Part shown: one piece after another, positions 45,550 to 55,285 of the stretch
Position numbering within the stretch: position 1 is the stretch's first letter
Layout of the letters: every line of letters begins with the position of its first letter
DNA from: Acholeplasmatales bacterium
Lineage (GTDB): Bacteria > Bacillota_I > Bacilli_A > Acholeplasmatales > Anaeroplasmataceae
NCBI GenBank assembly: GCA_900767915.1
Contig: CAAGAX010000005.1
Coordinates: forward strand, 1-64,000
Direction: 5' to 3'
Length of the DNA: 64,000 bases
Notes under the pieces: model-generated
What the model was told of the DNA's origin: nothing
What the model saw: the letters and a program-made list of their open reading frames with translations, nothing else
Database searches by the model: none
Translations under genes and position numbers: made by a program

Positions 45550-48420
45550 TTATTTGTTCATTTCTTCTTTCTTTTTCTTATACTCTCTAATTAATTCATG
45601 AGGCCATTTGAATTTAAATTTTCTAACTGCAATATCAGTTAAGAATAACACAATTGCAATAATCATAAATACAATTCTAGGATCATAAGACTTATTAATA
45701 TTCTCAACAAATGAATCAAATACCTCAAATGGATATTCATTATCTTGAATAACTTCGCCTTTTCCTTTTTCAGCTAAGCTATCGATATAAGCATTCATAT
45801 CGAAATTTTCACCTAATAAATTAGAATCATATTCTTTTGAATAAGATAATTCTTTATAAATTTCAGTTGAAGCTAAGACATTACCTTCACTATCAACCTT
45901 TTTAACCTCTATTTTATATAATCCTTGTTCTCTTAAAACAAAATTACATCTACTAAATTCATTAGCTTCATTCATAGCAACTGTAACATAGCATTCACTT
46001 TCTCTATTTACTTTAGTATTTTCAAGAACTGAATTCAATGAAACTTCCTTGCCTTCGCTATTAATAACTTTTCCTTCTAGCTTTTCACCATTATCTAAAT
46101 CTGTATAAATACTCATTTGATTAAAATAATTATCACTTTTCAATCTAATATCAATTGAAGAAGGATGAATATTCTTTGTTGGCATTACTTCATTAATAAT
46201 ATTCTTTAATAGCCTAACTCCACTTGAAGAGGCAAACATATCATTTGACCACTTTCCATTTACATCAACCATTAAGCTACCAACTGTACCTGCACCAAAT
46301 TTCCATTGAGCATAAATTGGAACTGAATATTCACCAGATAATACTAAGTAATCACTACTCTTAACCTTTGTTCCTGTAAAGGCAGTATACTTAAAATCAA
46401 CTCTCTTTGATTTATCTTCATTTGTTTCAAGATCTACACCTTCAAAAATTGAAGAATATTTAAAATCATTAGCAGTTGCATAATAATCATTATAATTAAC
46501 ATCCTTAATTTCAGGAACTTGTAAATCAGTTCTTAATGACTCAGCTATTTCAGAAAGTGCATTTTTAATAATATAATAATGACCAGGCTTTTCACCATTT
46601 AAGCCCTCTGTTGCATACTTAACTGAAGCTATATCATCATCAGTATAAGAACTACCAACTACAACTATTGATGTAGTAATACCATTTTCCTTATACTGCT
46701 TATCAGCTAACTCTGCATAAATTTTATAACCACTTTCGCCTACTTTATCACCAGCACCAGCATCAGAAATAATAATTATATGCTTCTTAGCCAAATTTTT
46801 TTGAGCATTTAATAAAGCAGAAGCTTTACTAATTGCTGGATAGAAATCAGTTGCACCATTAGCATCATCATCAAGACTATTAATAGCTGCTCTAATTTTT
46901 GGCTCTTGGCTTCTTGGTGTTAATCCTAAAAGAACAGATTGATCCTCTGATGTACTTAAAGTCATTACTCCAACCATATCTCTTTCAGTTAAAGAGTCTA
47001 AAGCTGTTTGACATCCATCTATAGCTATTTGAAGTAATGTTTTTCCTCCACCGCCAGAACTTGACATAGAACCTGATTTATCTACAATGATCATTACTCC
47101 AAGAGGTGGTGTGTAATCTATCGCTTGAACAGGAAGCATAGATTGTAGCTTTGTACCATATAAATCATCTCTATTATATGCATGTAGCTCATCACCGTCA
47201 GTACCAGCTGTTGTCAATAAGCCTCCACCATAAACCTCTACATATTCATATAAAATATCAACGAAATCAATTTGCTTTGATGAGCCTTGTACAATATTTG
47301 TAGGTAATTCCTCATTCATAACATTATTTAGAATGACCTGATCATATTCTCTTAGCTTATCAACAGAATTTGGAATTTCTGTTAAATCTGATTTAATATT
47401 TAAAACATCTACTTCATATTCATTATTTTGAGAAAGAGTATTCTTCAATAATTCACTTGAACCCTCTTCACTTTCAAGTACTAGAATTTTATTAAATTTT
47501 TCAATATTAACAAATGTTGAATAAACATTATTTTGTAATACAGCATCTTCTAAATCCTTAATCGCAAATTTTAATTCATGAATTCCAATTTCAGTAAACT
47601 CATGTTGTAATACAAACTCTCCAACACCTGGAGTATTTAATACAATCTCAGTCTCTTCCTTAGCTACACCATTATCATAAACAACAACATTTACTTTTTC
47701 AGAGTGACTAGATTTAACCTTAAATGAAAAATCAACTTTTGTGTTTAAGCTAATATGCGTATCTGGTTGTACAACATCATAAATTTGTAAATCCTTTTCT
47801 TCACTAAATGAATCGATATAACATACATCAACCTTTGTACCCTCAGCTGAAACTGAACGAATAACATTCATTGCTTTTTCATCAGTTTCTTTACCATCTG
47901 TAATTAATACAATTTTAGATGTTTCAGGATAAGTAAATAATCCCTTTGCGTATGATAAAGCAGCAGCAATATCAGTAGCACTAGTATCAGGTAAATCAGC
48001 ATTTTTATATGTATTATATAATCCATTAAAATTTGTGGTAAGTGGAACTGCATACTCTTGATCAAAGCCAAAAGTTACAATACCAATTTTATAAAAATAT
48101 TTCTTTTCAACATTATAATCGAGAATTGCATTAACACAATCATCTCTATCTTGTTCAACCTTTTCATTAGAATCAGACATATCTACTAAAAGTAAAATTT
48201 CATTCTGTTCATTTTTTTCAGTATATTCAAATTTAATTCCTGATAAAACAAGTATTGATAATGTTAAAATAATTAAATGTAAAACTAAAGATACAATTCT
48301 ATTTCTATTTCTTCTATATTTTTTATTTATTCTCAAATGGGGAATCAATGTTATAAGCAAAGCTGCTAATAACAAAAATAACAACCATGGATGAGAAAAA
48401 CTAATGTGAAAATTACTCAT
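45550..48420 (-). CDS. Membrane VWA protein with two MIDAS domains (956 aa)
   Basis: BatA/BatB-type membrane protein. Two membrane segments lie at the N-terminus (about 9-25 and 42-62). A first VWA domain has a DxSxS metal site (LLVDMSDSNE, about 78), then an Ig-like linker and a glutaminase-fold-like stretch (about 320-440). A second VWA domain has MIIVDKSGSMSSSG (about 445-458) and TDFYPAISKA. A third membrane segment is near the C-terminus (about 920-937), with a basic cytosolic tail. The bulk would be outside the cell. Such proteins partner with MoxR and DUF58 proteins. GGGGGATGAG precedes the ATG, 16 bases after the previous stop. Confidence 0.88.
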   Translation of the reverse strand: MSNFHISFSHPWLLFLLLAALLITLIPHLRINKKYRRNRNRIVSLVLHLIILTLSILVLSGIKFEYTEKNEQNEILLLVDMSDSNEKVEQDRDDCVNAILDYNVEKKYFYKIGIVTFGFDQEYAVPLTTNFNGLYNTYKNADLPDTSATDIAAALSYAKGLFTYPETSKIVLITDGKETDEKAMNVIRSVSAEGTKVDVCYIDSFSEEKDLQIYDVVQPDTHISLNTKVDFSFKVKSSHSEKVNVVVYDNGVAKEETEIVLNTPGVGEFVLQHEFTEIGIHELKFAIKDLEDAVLQNNVYSTFVNIEKFNKILVLESEEGSSELLKNTLSQNNEYEVDVLNIKSDLTEIPNSVDKLREYDQVILNNVMNEELPTNIVQGSSKQIDFVDILYEYVEVYGGGLLTTAGTDGDELHAYNRDDLYGTKLQSMLPVQAIDYTPPLGVMIIVDKSGSMSSSGGGGKTLLQIAIDGCQTALDSLTERDMVGVMTLSTSEDQSVLLGLTPRSQEPKIRAAINSLDDDANGATDFYPAISKASALLNAQKNLAKKHIIIISDAGAGDKVGESGYKIYAELADKQYKENGITTSIVVVGSSYTDDDIASVKYATEGLNGEKPGHYYIIKNALSEIAESLRTDLQVPEIKDVNYNDYYATANDFKYSSIFEGVDLETNEDKSKRVDFKYTAFTGTKVKSSDYLVLSGEYSVPIYAQWKFGAGTVGSLMVDVNGKWSNDMFASSSGVRLLKNIINEVMPTKNIHPSSIDIRLKSDNYFNQMSIYTDLDNGEKLEGKVINSEGKEVSLNSVLENTKVNRESECYVTVAMNEANEFSRCNFVLREQGLYKIEVKKVDSEGNVLASTEIYKELSYSKEYDSNLLGENFDMNAYIDSLAEKGKGEVIQDNEYPFEVFDSFVENINKSYDPRIVFMIIAIVLFLTDIAVRKFKFKWPHELIREYKKKKEEMNK

Positions 48421-48436
48421 AATCTCATCCCCCTAA

Positions 48437-50413
48437 CTAAACATTGTCTCTATTTTTTAGCCACCATTCAAAGAATAGAAGTGTAACTAAACCAATAGCG
48501 AAATACAATACTAAATCATTAAATAATTCAACTGAAGTATCCTCATAATATAATTCTCTTAATGAATCCTCTACTAAGAAAATATTACTTTCCTCCTTAG
48601 GAACTCTAACATATACATCCTCATAAATATCTTTATCAAAATATGTTGTTTGACTAACTGTATATGTACCTGGATTTGAAACCACCATAGAAGCAGGGAA
48701 TTCTTCAAATTCTTTATTATTTTCCTTATCATCAGTACGAACCTCTAATGTACGTCCTCTTGACTTAAGAGAAATAGTTTCACCAACTTCATATGAATTC
48801 TTTTCAACAATACTTGGTGTATAGTACTTAATAATATTATTAAATAAAAATGCGAACTCTTTAATAATAGGTAAATTTGAATAATGTAAACTAAAATTAA
48901 ATACAAATACCTTTGAAGTTCCATTATCCTTATACATCAATAATGGATCTTGATCAATTGAAGCTAAAACCTTATAATCAGAATCATACTGACTTAATTT
49001 TGTATATTTAGTAACTTGCATTTTTGCAACATCAATATCATTAAGTAATGGACTATCAACCGCATCATCTTCAACTTTAAAATTAATAGGATGCTTTCCA
49101 TCACCTAATGAGTCATATGTGTAAAAACCAGCATTAGTTGGTGAACTTAATGGATCAATAAGTATACATACTCCATCAGTAGGTAGCTTTTGAGGCATTT
49201 TATGCTCAAAAATATAGTAATCAAAGCCTTTAAGCTCAGGCTTATTTTTCTTTTCTTCTGTTATTTGAATATCATATGTATCCTTATAATATGCTTGTAA
49301 AGTATATAATATACCTGATACAAAGCCATTTGAACTGCTTGAAGAATACTGTACTTTTATAACTTCCTTTTGTCCACCATAAATCCAAAATGAATCATCT
49401 GCACTATATGAATCTCCTTCTTCAATAGAAACTAAAATTCTATTAAATGAGCTAAATCTCTTTGAAGAATCAAGAATTTCTAAAAATACATTATCACTTC
49501 CAGAATTTGCTGAATCAGTGCCTTTAAAAATAAGCTTTGAAGAAACATTTTGTTCTAAATCAACTGTTGTATCAAATCTAATTGTTTGACCTATATCATT
49601 TTTATCAACTGCATTAGCACCTTGAACTTCAACATATACACATAATGTTTTATCTACATTTCCATATGTTGCCACTTCAACAATAATATCGTAATAATTA
49701 TCATTAAATTCAACATATGCATCTAATATAGCATCATTTTTTTCTGACTCATCAACAATTCTTTCATATTTAAAATTAGGATTCTTAGTAGGAATATAAT
49801 CATATCCTTTATCAGAATATAAATAAACCTTGGCAGTTGGATTATCAGCTAACATATTATCACACATTGTTAAAGCAGCTTCTACATCACTTGTACCATA
49901 AGTACAAGCTGTATCTCCATTTAAAAGCTCATCAAGCTCATTATTTATTTCAGAAAGCTTATCAGAACCACTCTTTTCAAATAATATGTTTGCAGTATTT
50001 GAAGCTAAAATAAGTGTCATAACACCACCATCTTTAGTAGCCTCATTAGATAATTGTCTCACCTTTTCAACCGCTCTTTCAAATCTAGTATGACTTTCAG
50101 TTTCAGTTCTCATACTAGCTGATGTATCAATTATTGCTATTGTTTCATTTTGATTTTGTTCAGTCTTATACTTAATTATTGGATAGGCAATTATTGAAGC
50201 AAATAAAGTTAAAATCAAAACTTGACATAAAATTAATAATATATTTCTTAATTTACTTGTAGGAAGCTTTTTTCTTTTAAATTTTAAGCTTAGCTTCCAA
50301 ACAAAAGTAGATGATACAAATTTGTTTTGATAATTTGGCTTTATCAAATAAATAATTATAAGAATAATTATACTTGCTAAAGCGATTAAACCTAAAGGAT
50401 ATAATAAACTCAT
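48437..50413 (-). CDS. BatA-like membrane VWA protein (658 aa)
   Basis: It starts with the aerotolerance-regulator-type membrane region (two segments, about 5-24 and 60-83). A VWA domain has its MIDAS in IAIIDTSASMRTETE (about 93-107). A beta-rich region without recognised domains comes next, and a final membrane segment (about 632-650) with a short basic tail. Same layout as its neighbour but with one VWA domain. It overlaps the DUF58 gene stop by four bases (ATGA). In Bat and related operons these proteins respond to the MoxR ATPase. Confidence 0.88.
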   Translation of the reverse strand: MSLLYPLGLIALASIIILIIIYLIKPNYQNKFVSSTFVWKLSLKFKRKKLPTSKLRNILLILCQVLILTLFASIIAYPIIKYKTEQNQNETIAIIDTSASMRTETESHTRFERAVEKVRQLSNEATKDGGVMTLILASNTANILFEKSGSDKLSEINNELDELLNGDTACTYGTSDVEAALTMCDNMLADNPTAKVYLYSDKGYDYIPTKNPNFKYERIVDESEKNDAILDAYVEFNDNYYDIIVEVATYGNVDKTLCVYVEVQGANAVDKNDIGQTIRFDTTVDLEQNVSSKLIFKGTDSANSGSDNVFLEILDSSKRFSSFNRILVSIEEGDSYSADDSFWIYGGQKEVIKVQYSSSSSNGFVSGILYTLQAYYKDTYDIQITEEKKNKPELKGFDYYIFEHKMPQKLPTDGVCILIDPLSSPTNAGFYTYDSLGDGKHPINFKVEDDAVDSPLLNDIDVAKMQVTKYTKLSQYDSDYKVLASIDQDPLLMYKDNGTSKVFVFNFSLHYSNLPIIKEFAFLFNNIIKYYTPSIVEKNSYEVGETISLKSRGRTLEVRTDDKENNKEFEEFPASMVVSNPGTYTVSQTTYFDKDIYEDVYVRVPKEESNIFLVEDSLRELYYEDTSVELFNDLVLYFAIGLVTLLFFEWWLKNRDNV

Positions 50414-51309
50414 ACCATTATACCTTCTTTCAATAAGTCACCAAATAGCTCCTTTTCAATAGGAATATCAGTTCTTACACTGAAAAATCCTACATCTCTT
50501 TTCTTACAAAATGTTTTAATTTCATTTTGATAATCTATTAAGGCATCTAGATATGCTTGTATCATACCTCTTGTGACTTTTAATTTCATATTTTTGGGAT
50601 CATCAATAGCTCCGGATTCTGAATCAATTAGATTAATTCTTCCTTCATATGATGGATCTATTTCCTCAGGTGATAATACCTGAATTAATAATACCTGACG
50701 TTTTTTATAGCATAGGTAATCTACTGCTTTTTTCCAATTACTTTCTGTAAAGAAATCTGAAATTATTATTGTTAATCCATTCTTTGTTCCTGTATCTAAG
50801 CATTTTGTTATACAAGACTCAATATCTACTTCATCAACAAATTGAATTTTATCAAAATCAGCCATTGCTCTAAAGAATGAATTTTTTCCTACTATTACTC
50901 CAAATGGATTTTCCGATGTATTTCCATTCATAATATGAAATGATACTCTATCCATATTTTGTACTGCTAAAAAGCCTAATGCTGCAGCTGTAGCGATTGT
51001 ATAAGAAGCCTTTGTAGGATTATCCTTACCCATTGATGCTGATACATCTACGAATATTTGTATTTGCATTTGTCTTTCATCTGTAAATAGCTTTAAGAAG
51101 TATTTTTCAAAACGACTATACAAATTCCAATCTATTCTTCTTATATCATCACCAAGCTGATATTCTCTAAAATCAGCAAATTCTACTGTTTGTCCATATG
51201 TATTTACGAGATGCTTTCCACCAAAATATCCAGTTAAATTTGACTTTAGATTTAAAGATAAAGTTTCAAGTCGACTAAAAAATCGATCGTTTAAATACGT
51301 ATTATTCAT
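50410..51309 (-). CDS. DUF58 protein
   Basis: 299 residues. The DUF58 signature is clear: FADFREYQLGDDIRRIDWNLYSRF (about residues 38-61, quoted as the family hallmark in part). It is followed by a VWA-like domain with IFVDVSASMG (about 80-89). DUF58 genes almost always sit between a MoxR ATPase and membrane VWA proteins, as here. Start: ATG at 51309 with GGAGAGA; the upstream ATG at 51366 would begin inside a strong hairpin. Cytosolic or membrane-associated. Confidence 0.92.
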   Translation of the reverse strand: MNNTYLNDRFFSRLETLSLNLKSNLTGYFGGKHLVNTYGQTVEFADFREYQLGDDIRRIDWNLYSRFEKYFLKLFTDERQMQIQIFVDVSASMGKDNPTKASYTIATAAALGFLAVQNMDRVSFHIMNGNTSENPFGVIVGKNSFFRAMADFDKIQFVDEVDIESCITKCLDTGTKNGLTIIISDFFTESNWKKAVDYLCYKKRQVLLIQVLSPEEIDPSYEGRINLIDSESGAIDDPKNMKLKVTRGMIQAYLDALIDYQNEIKTFCKKRDVGFFSVRTDIPIEKELFGDLLKEGIMV

Positions 51310-51338
51310 AAGCTCTCTCCAATACTTTATATTTTTAA

Positions 51339-51372
51339 TTATAAATGCCCATGTTTTTATGGGCATTTATAA
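51339..51372 (-). promoter_or_regulatory. Strong hairpin between moxR and the DUF58 gene
   Basis: A perfect 14-bp stem (51339-51352 with 51359-51372, TTATAAATGCCCAT and complement) with a six-base loop. It begins within three bases of the moxR stop and has no following T-run on the minus strand (ATTAAAAAT). More likely an mRNA processing or stability element, or a leaky stop, than a full terminator. Confidence 0.55.
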
Positions 51373-51374
51373 GA

Positions 51375-52370
51375 CTATTTTCCTTTATACTTCTTACTAA
51401 CCTCATCAACAATCATTTTAACAATTGTATCTGCTGAAACTCCTTCAGCTACTGCTTCGAAATTTAGCTTTAAACGATGTCTAAATACTGGAATCGCTAA
51501 TTCATTTACATCTGAATATGATACATTAAATCTTCCATAAATTAATGCCTTAACCTTTGCTGCTGAAATAATTGCTTGTCCAGCACGTGGAGATGCTCCT
51601 ACACGTACATATTTCTTTGCAGCCTCACTTGCAAATTCTCCTGTAGGTCTTGTTGCGGCTGTTAATGTCATCGCATACTTCAATACCTCTATTGCACATG
51701 GAATATGATTTGCTGTTTCTCTCATTTTTAATAGCTGTTCACCATTACAAGCTGGTTCTGCAACTTCTGCCATTGTTTTTTGTGTCATATCAACAATTTG
51801 CATTAGCTCATCTAAGCTTGGATCTGGTACTAATAGCTTAAACATAAAACGGTCCATTTGAGCTTCTGGAAGTGGATATGTACCATCCTGCTCAATTGGG
51901 TTTTGTGTTGCAAGTACGAAGAAAGGCTCACTTAGCTTTCTTGATACACCCATTACTGTAACTGTATGCTCTTGCATCGCTTCTAGTAATGCTGATTGTG
52001 TCTTTGGTGTAGCACGGTTAATTTCATCTGCTAGGATGATATTACTAAATACTGGTCCTGGTTGAAATTGGAAATTTGAATTTCCATTTTCATCCTTAAC
52101 AATAATATTTGTACCTGTTACATCGGCTGGCATTAAATCTGGTGTAAACTGTATACGTGAGAATGGTAAATCAAATACTCTACCTAATGTACGTACTAAA
52201 CGTGTTTTACCTACTCCTGGTACACCTTCAAGTAATACATTTCCTCCTGCAATCATCGCAATGATTGTATGCTCTACTACTTCCTTTTGTCCAATAACAT
52301 CACGAGATATTTGCTTGAAAATATTCTCACATTGTTGACTAAATTGTTGAATATCCTTTTCTTCTATCAT
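51375..52370 (-). CDS. moxR: MoxR family AAA+ ATPase
   Basis: Chaperone-like AAA+ ATPase, 331 residues. Walker A GVPGVGKT (about 54-61), Walker B NIILADEINRA (about 110-120), the QSALLEAMQE pore-region helix, sensor 1 ATQNPIEQDGTYPLPEAQMD (about 155-174) and the C-terminal lid are all intact. MoxR proteins remodel VWA-domain partners, often inserting metals or activating complexes. AGAGG precedes the ATG. It lies between the membrane protein gene upstream and DUF58/VWA genes downstream. Confidence 0.95.
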   Translation of the reverse strand: MIEEKDIQQFSQQCENIFKQISRDVIGQKEVVEHTIIAMIAGGNVLLEGVPGVGKTRLVRTLGRVFDLPFSRIQFTPDLMPADVTGTNIIVKDENGNSNFQFQPGPVFSNIILADEINRATPKTQSALLEAMQEHTVTVMGVSRKLSEPFFVLATQNPIEQDGTYPLPEAQMDRFMFKLLVPDPSLDELMQIVDMTQKTMAEVAEPACNGEQLLKMRETANHIPCAIEVLKYAMTLTAATRPTGEFASEAAKKYVRVGASPRAGQAIISAAKVKALIYGRFNVSYSDVNELAIPVFRHRLKLNFEAVAEGVSADTIVKMIVDEVSKKYKGK

Positions 52371-52409
52371 TTTTAATAACCTCTTTTCCCAATTTAAAAT
52401 ATTCTTTAA

Positions 52410-53492
52410 TTAATTCTTTATAGTATCAAAATATCCAGATGCAATATCCTTGTTATCTCCAGATATACTATTATTTCCACTCATATCATCCATAGCATCG
52501 TCACGAGCACTATCATACTCATCACCATAATATACTTTTCCATCAATTACTTGATTGTTTTCTTCATATTGACTTCCGGCACCATTACTAGGTTGATTTT
52601 CGCCATTTTGATCGCTTTTTCCATCTTTTCCATTTTTTCCATCTTTCTTTGGTTTACCTTCGCCATCATTATCGCCATCATCGCCATCGTCGCCTTCTTC
52701 ACCTTCATCGCCCTCTTCACCATCAGAGCCATTATTATCATAAGAAGTCTCTTGGAATTCTGCAATCAAGGTAATATCAGATGTAACATTCAATTCAAAT
52801 CTTGCTGGTTCATCACCAACTTCATTTCCATCTTTATCAGTCCATTTAACAAATGTATATCCTTCTAAAGCAACTGCTTCAACAAGATCACTATTATGGC
52901 CTTCCTGAATATTTTGAGTAATTTCTCCTAGGATTTCTCCATCACCCTTTACATCATATGAAACCTCATAAAAGACAGGTGGATTTTCAGGAGTAGAAAT
53001 TACTTTATTTCCCGGTTCAATAACACCAGTTTGATATAATCCCTCAACAACAGCGGCTGAAGCACCTAATATACAAGTACAACCTAATACAATTAGAACT
53101 GGTACTGATACAATGAATTTCAATAATTTAGCATCAACTGTATTTAAAGCCTTAAGTGCATCCTCTCTTTGCATACGAGCAATAAATGAATCATCACCTT
53201 CAAGCTCTGTCATTGTAATCATACGTTCTTCAAGACCACATTCATCAATTCGTGTAGCTATTTCTTTAGTATTAGGTCTATAAAATACAAAATAACAAAT
53301 TGGAGTTGTGATCAAAGTTAATGCAGCAAATACTGTTAAGCATAACCATAATAATTTATAGCCTAAAATCCAAAACACTAAAGATGAAACCAATAAACCA
53401 ATAAAACCAACAATTAATCCAAGGAATAATGCTTTAATCATTCCATGAAACATTAATCGTTTGTAATACCTATTAAATAGTTTTTTACTCAT
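52410..53492 (-). CDS. Membrane protein with InlB-like module and acidic low-complexity region
   Basis: 360 residues. Two N-terminal membrane segments (about 20-45 and 47-70), a cytosolic segment with DECGLEERMITMTEL, and another membrane segment (about 128-150). An extracellular InlB-like module follows (FYEVSYDVKGDGEILG ... YTFVKWTDKDG, about 172-250). The tail has an Asp/Glu/Gly run then Lys/Gly-rich residues (about 258-300). No known family as a whole. The InlB-like module is the same type as in the lipoproteins at the end of this operon. Start: ATG at 53492 with GGGGGAGG. First gene of the operon. Confidence 0.7.
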   Translation of the reverse strand: MSKKLFNRYYKRLMFHGMIKALFLGLIVGFIGLLVSSLVFWILGYKLLWLCLTVFAALTLITTPICYFVFYRPNTKEIATRIDECGLEERMITMTELEGDDSFIARMQREDALKALNTVDAKLLKFIVSVPVLIVLGCTCILGASAAVVEGLYQTGVIEPGNKVISTPENPPVFYEVSYDVKGDGEILGEITQNIQEGHNSDLVEAVALEGYTFVKWTDKDGNEVGDEPARFELNVTSDITLIAEFQETSYDNNGSDGEEGDEGEEGDDGDDGDNDGEGKPKKDGKNGKDGKSDQNGENQPSNGAGSQYEENNQVIDGKVYYGDEYDSARDDAMDDMSGNNSISGDNKDIASGYFDTIKN

Positions 53493-53510
53493 AAAAAAAT
53501 CCTCCCCCAT

Positions 53511-53660
53511 ATTATATTAACAAATATATCATTTTATCATTTAAAAATCTTATTTTACCTATAAAAATCGAATAAAATTTGATTTTTAAAACTTATATTT
53601 GTTTTTAATACGTATATGATAGCACTTATAATGAAAAAAGTAAAGTTTTTTTTCATTTTT
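53511..53660 (-). promoter_or_regulatory. Promoter and leader of the MoxR-lipoprotein operon
   Basis: On the minus strand: -35 TTTACT (53639-53644), 17-base spacer ending in TGC, -10 TATCAT (53616-53621), an extended -10 promoter. The leader of about 115 bases contains the inverted repeat TTTAAAAATC/GATTTTTAAA. The rest of the gap to 53770 is AT-rich and holds nothing I can identify. Confidence 0.65.
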
Positions 53661-53770
53661 CTTTAATAAAAATTTACTTTTCTTTTAATTTTTGTAATAA
53701 AAACGCATTTATTTTGATTTTTATCACAATAATTACAATTCAGTATATGAAATTAAAGAAAAAAATGATA

Positions 53771-53799
53771 AAAAAATAAAAAAGAAACCGAAGTTTCTT
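53771..53799 (-). terminator. Terminator after the TlpA-like gene
   Basis: AAGAAAC and GTTTCTT around a TTCG-type loop (53782-53799), followed on the minus strand by TTTTATTTTTTTA. Confidence 0.85.
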
Positions 53800-53819
53800 A
53801 TTTTATTCATAAACTATTC

Positions 53820-55055
53820 TTAAATATATTTAGAGATTAATTTCTTTAATTCACTATATGTAGTCATTCCCTCAAATCTACCAATAACAACACCATTTTC
53901 ATCAACAATAACTGTCATTGGGATTCCTTCTCCACCACCTAAGGTCTTAAAGTATTTATCGCTTGAATCACCTATTGCCCAAATGAAATCATAATCATTT
54001 CTTTTTGCATCATTAATAAACTCTAAAGTTTTACTAGAATCATATGATGAGCCTTGATGAATAGCTACAACATCAAGCTTTCCATTATATTCCTTTTGAA
54101 TCTTATCAAAGTCTGGCATCTCTTGAACACAATATGTACACCAAGTCGCCCAGAAATTAACAATTGTAACCTTACCTATATTATCAGCTAAATTAAATTT
54201 TCCTTTAGTACCATTTCTAGAAATTGTTTCAAGTTCTTGAGAAGGACAAATATCTCCAATTTTATTTCCCTTCTTTTTACCAGTTTCAAGATTAAGTAAA
54301 TTAAATAATGAATTAGCTTCTGCTTCTATTGAAAAATAGAATAGAGAATCACTAGCAACATCCTTTTCAGATACAGTAAATAAATATTTGAAATTAGAAA
54401 TTTCTCCTCCAGATGTAACTTCTTCAGGATTATTTGATAAACTATTACCATAGAATTTAAGCTTAGAAGATGAGCCATTAGTAAATGATTCTAAAACGTA
54501 AGTACCTGAGGTATCAAACTTAACTGAATAATAATCATTATTTCCCTTAGTAGCATAATATCCTGTAGATATTGAATATGGTGAATTATTTGTACCATCT
54601 CCATCTTTAGCAATTGATAAATCGACTAAAACAATTTCTCCATTAGGATTATCCTTACTTAAAATTGATTTAAAAGGATTAAATGAATATCCAGATTCTA
54701 AATTTGTGACAACAGCATAATATTTTTTATCTTCAGGTAATTTGATAGTTGCTTTAGCATTACTTGTAGATATCTCTTCAGTAACTTGATTTCCATTCAT
54801 ATCATAAAATTTAACCTTTGCGCCAGAGCATTTATAGCCATCTTGATATTTTACTGTAACACTAAATTCCATTAAATCAACAGTTGTCTTTGTAGATTTT
54901 GTTGTTGTTTTAGTTGTATTAGTTGGTGTACTTGTAGCTGATGGTAAAGCCGTTTTAGAATTAGTTTTTGATGATGAAGCAATATCATTACAAGAAGCTA
55001 AAGCTAATACTCCACTAAATAATATAGATAAATATAATAATCCTCTTTTTTTCAT
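53820..55055 (-). CDS. TlpA-like thioredoxin lipoprotein
   Basis: 411 residues. Signal peptide with lipobox VLALASCN (Cys about 22) and a Thr/Ser-rich linker. A carboxypeptidase-regulatory-like beta domain (about 65-130: VTVKYQDGYKCSGAKVKFYD) and a middle beta domain (about 145-255) come before a C-terminal TlpA/AhpC thioredoxin fold (about 265-411). The redox site is WATWCTYCVQEMPDF and the cis-proline loop GGGEGIPMTVIVDE. It should work at the outer face of the membrane, reducing or oxidising disulfides. No CcdA or DsbD partner is in the window. Single-gene unit with its own promoter and terminator. Confidence 0.9.
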   Translation of the reverse strand: MKKRGLLYLSILFSGVLALASCNDIASSSKTNSKTALPSATSTPTNTTKTTTKSTKTTVDLMEFSVTVKYQDGYKCSGAKVKFYDMNGNQVTEEISTSNAKATIKLPEDKKYYAVVTNLESGYSFNPFKSILSKDNPNGEIVLVDLSIAKDGDGTNNSPYSISTGYYATKGNNDYYSVKFDTSGTYVLESFTNGSSSKLKFYGNSLSNNPEEVTSGGEISNFKYLFTVSEKDVASDSLFYFSIEAEANSLFNLLNLETGKKKGNKIGDICPSQELETISRNGTKGKFNLADNIGKVTIVNFWATWCTYCVQEMPDFDKIQKEYNGKLDVVAIHQGSSYDSSKTLEFINDAKRNDYDFIWAIGDSSDKYFKTLGGGEGIPMTVIVDENGVVIGRFEGMTTYSELKKLISKYI

Positions 55056-55087
55056 ATAAAATCCCCCAATAATAAATATTTTAAATT

Positions 55088-55116
55088 ATTATACATTAAA
55101 AAAACATTAAAATCAA
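55088..55116 (-). promoter_or_regulatory. Promoter of the TlpA-like gene
   Basis: On the minus strand: -35 TTGATT (55111-55116), 17-base spacer ending in ATG, -10 TATAAT (55088-55093). Confidence 0.8.
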
Positions 55117-55225
55117 TTATTATTTCTATAAAACACGTTTTTTTGAAATATTATATCGATTTTATAAATCAGAGCTTTAATTTCTACAAATCGTTTTATA
55201 TAAATTATAATTTATTAATACTTAA

Positions 55226-55255
55226 AAAGATAAGTGGTGTATCAAGGATACACCA
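55226..55255 (-). terminator. Terminator after the giant BspA-like gene
   Basis: TGGTGTATC and GATACACCA form a perfect nine-base stem with a three-base loop; CTTATCTTTTT follows on the minus strand. Confidence 0.75.
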
Positions 55256-55285
55256 GCATATCGATTTAATTATTTATTTACATTA

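Noticed and set aside
52551..52868. 105-codon plus-strand frame rich in Ile and Phe opposite the acidic tail region
   Set aside because: It is the complement of Asp/Glu/Gly/Lys codons; no start signals. The same holds for the minus-strand frame in this region.
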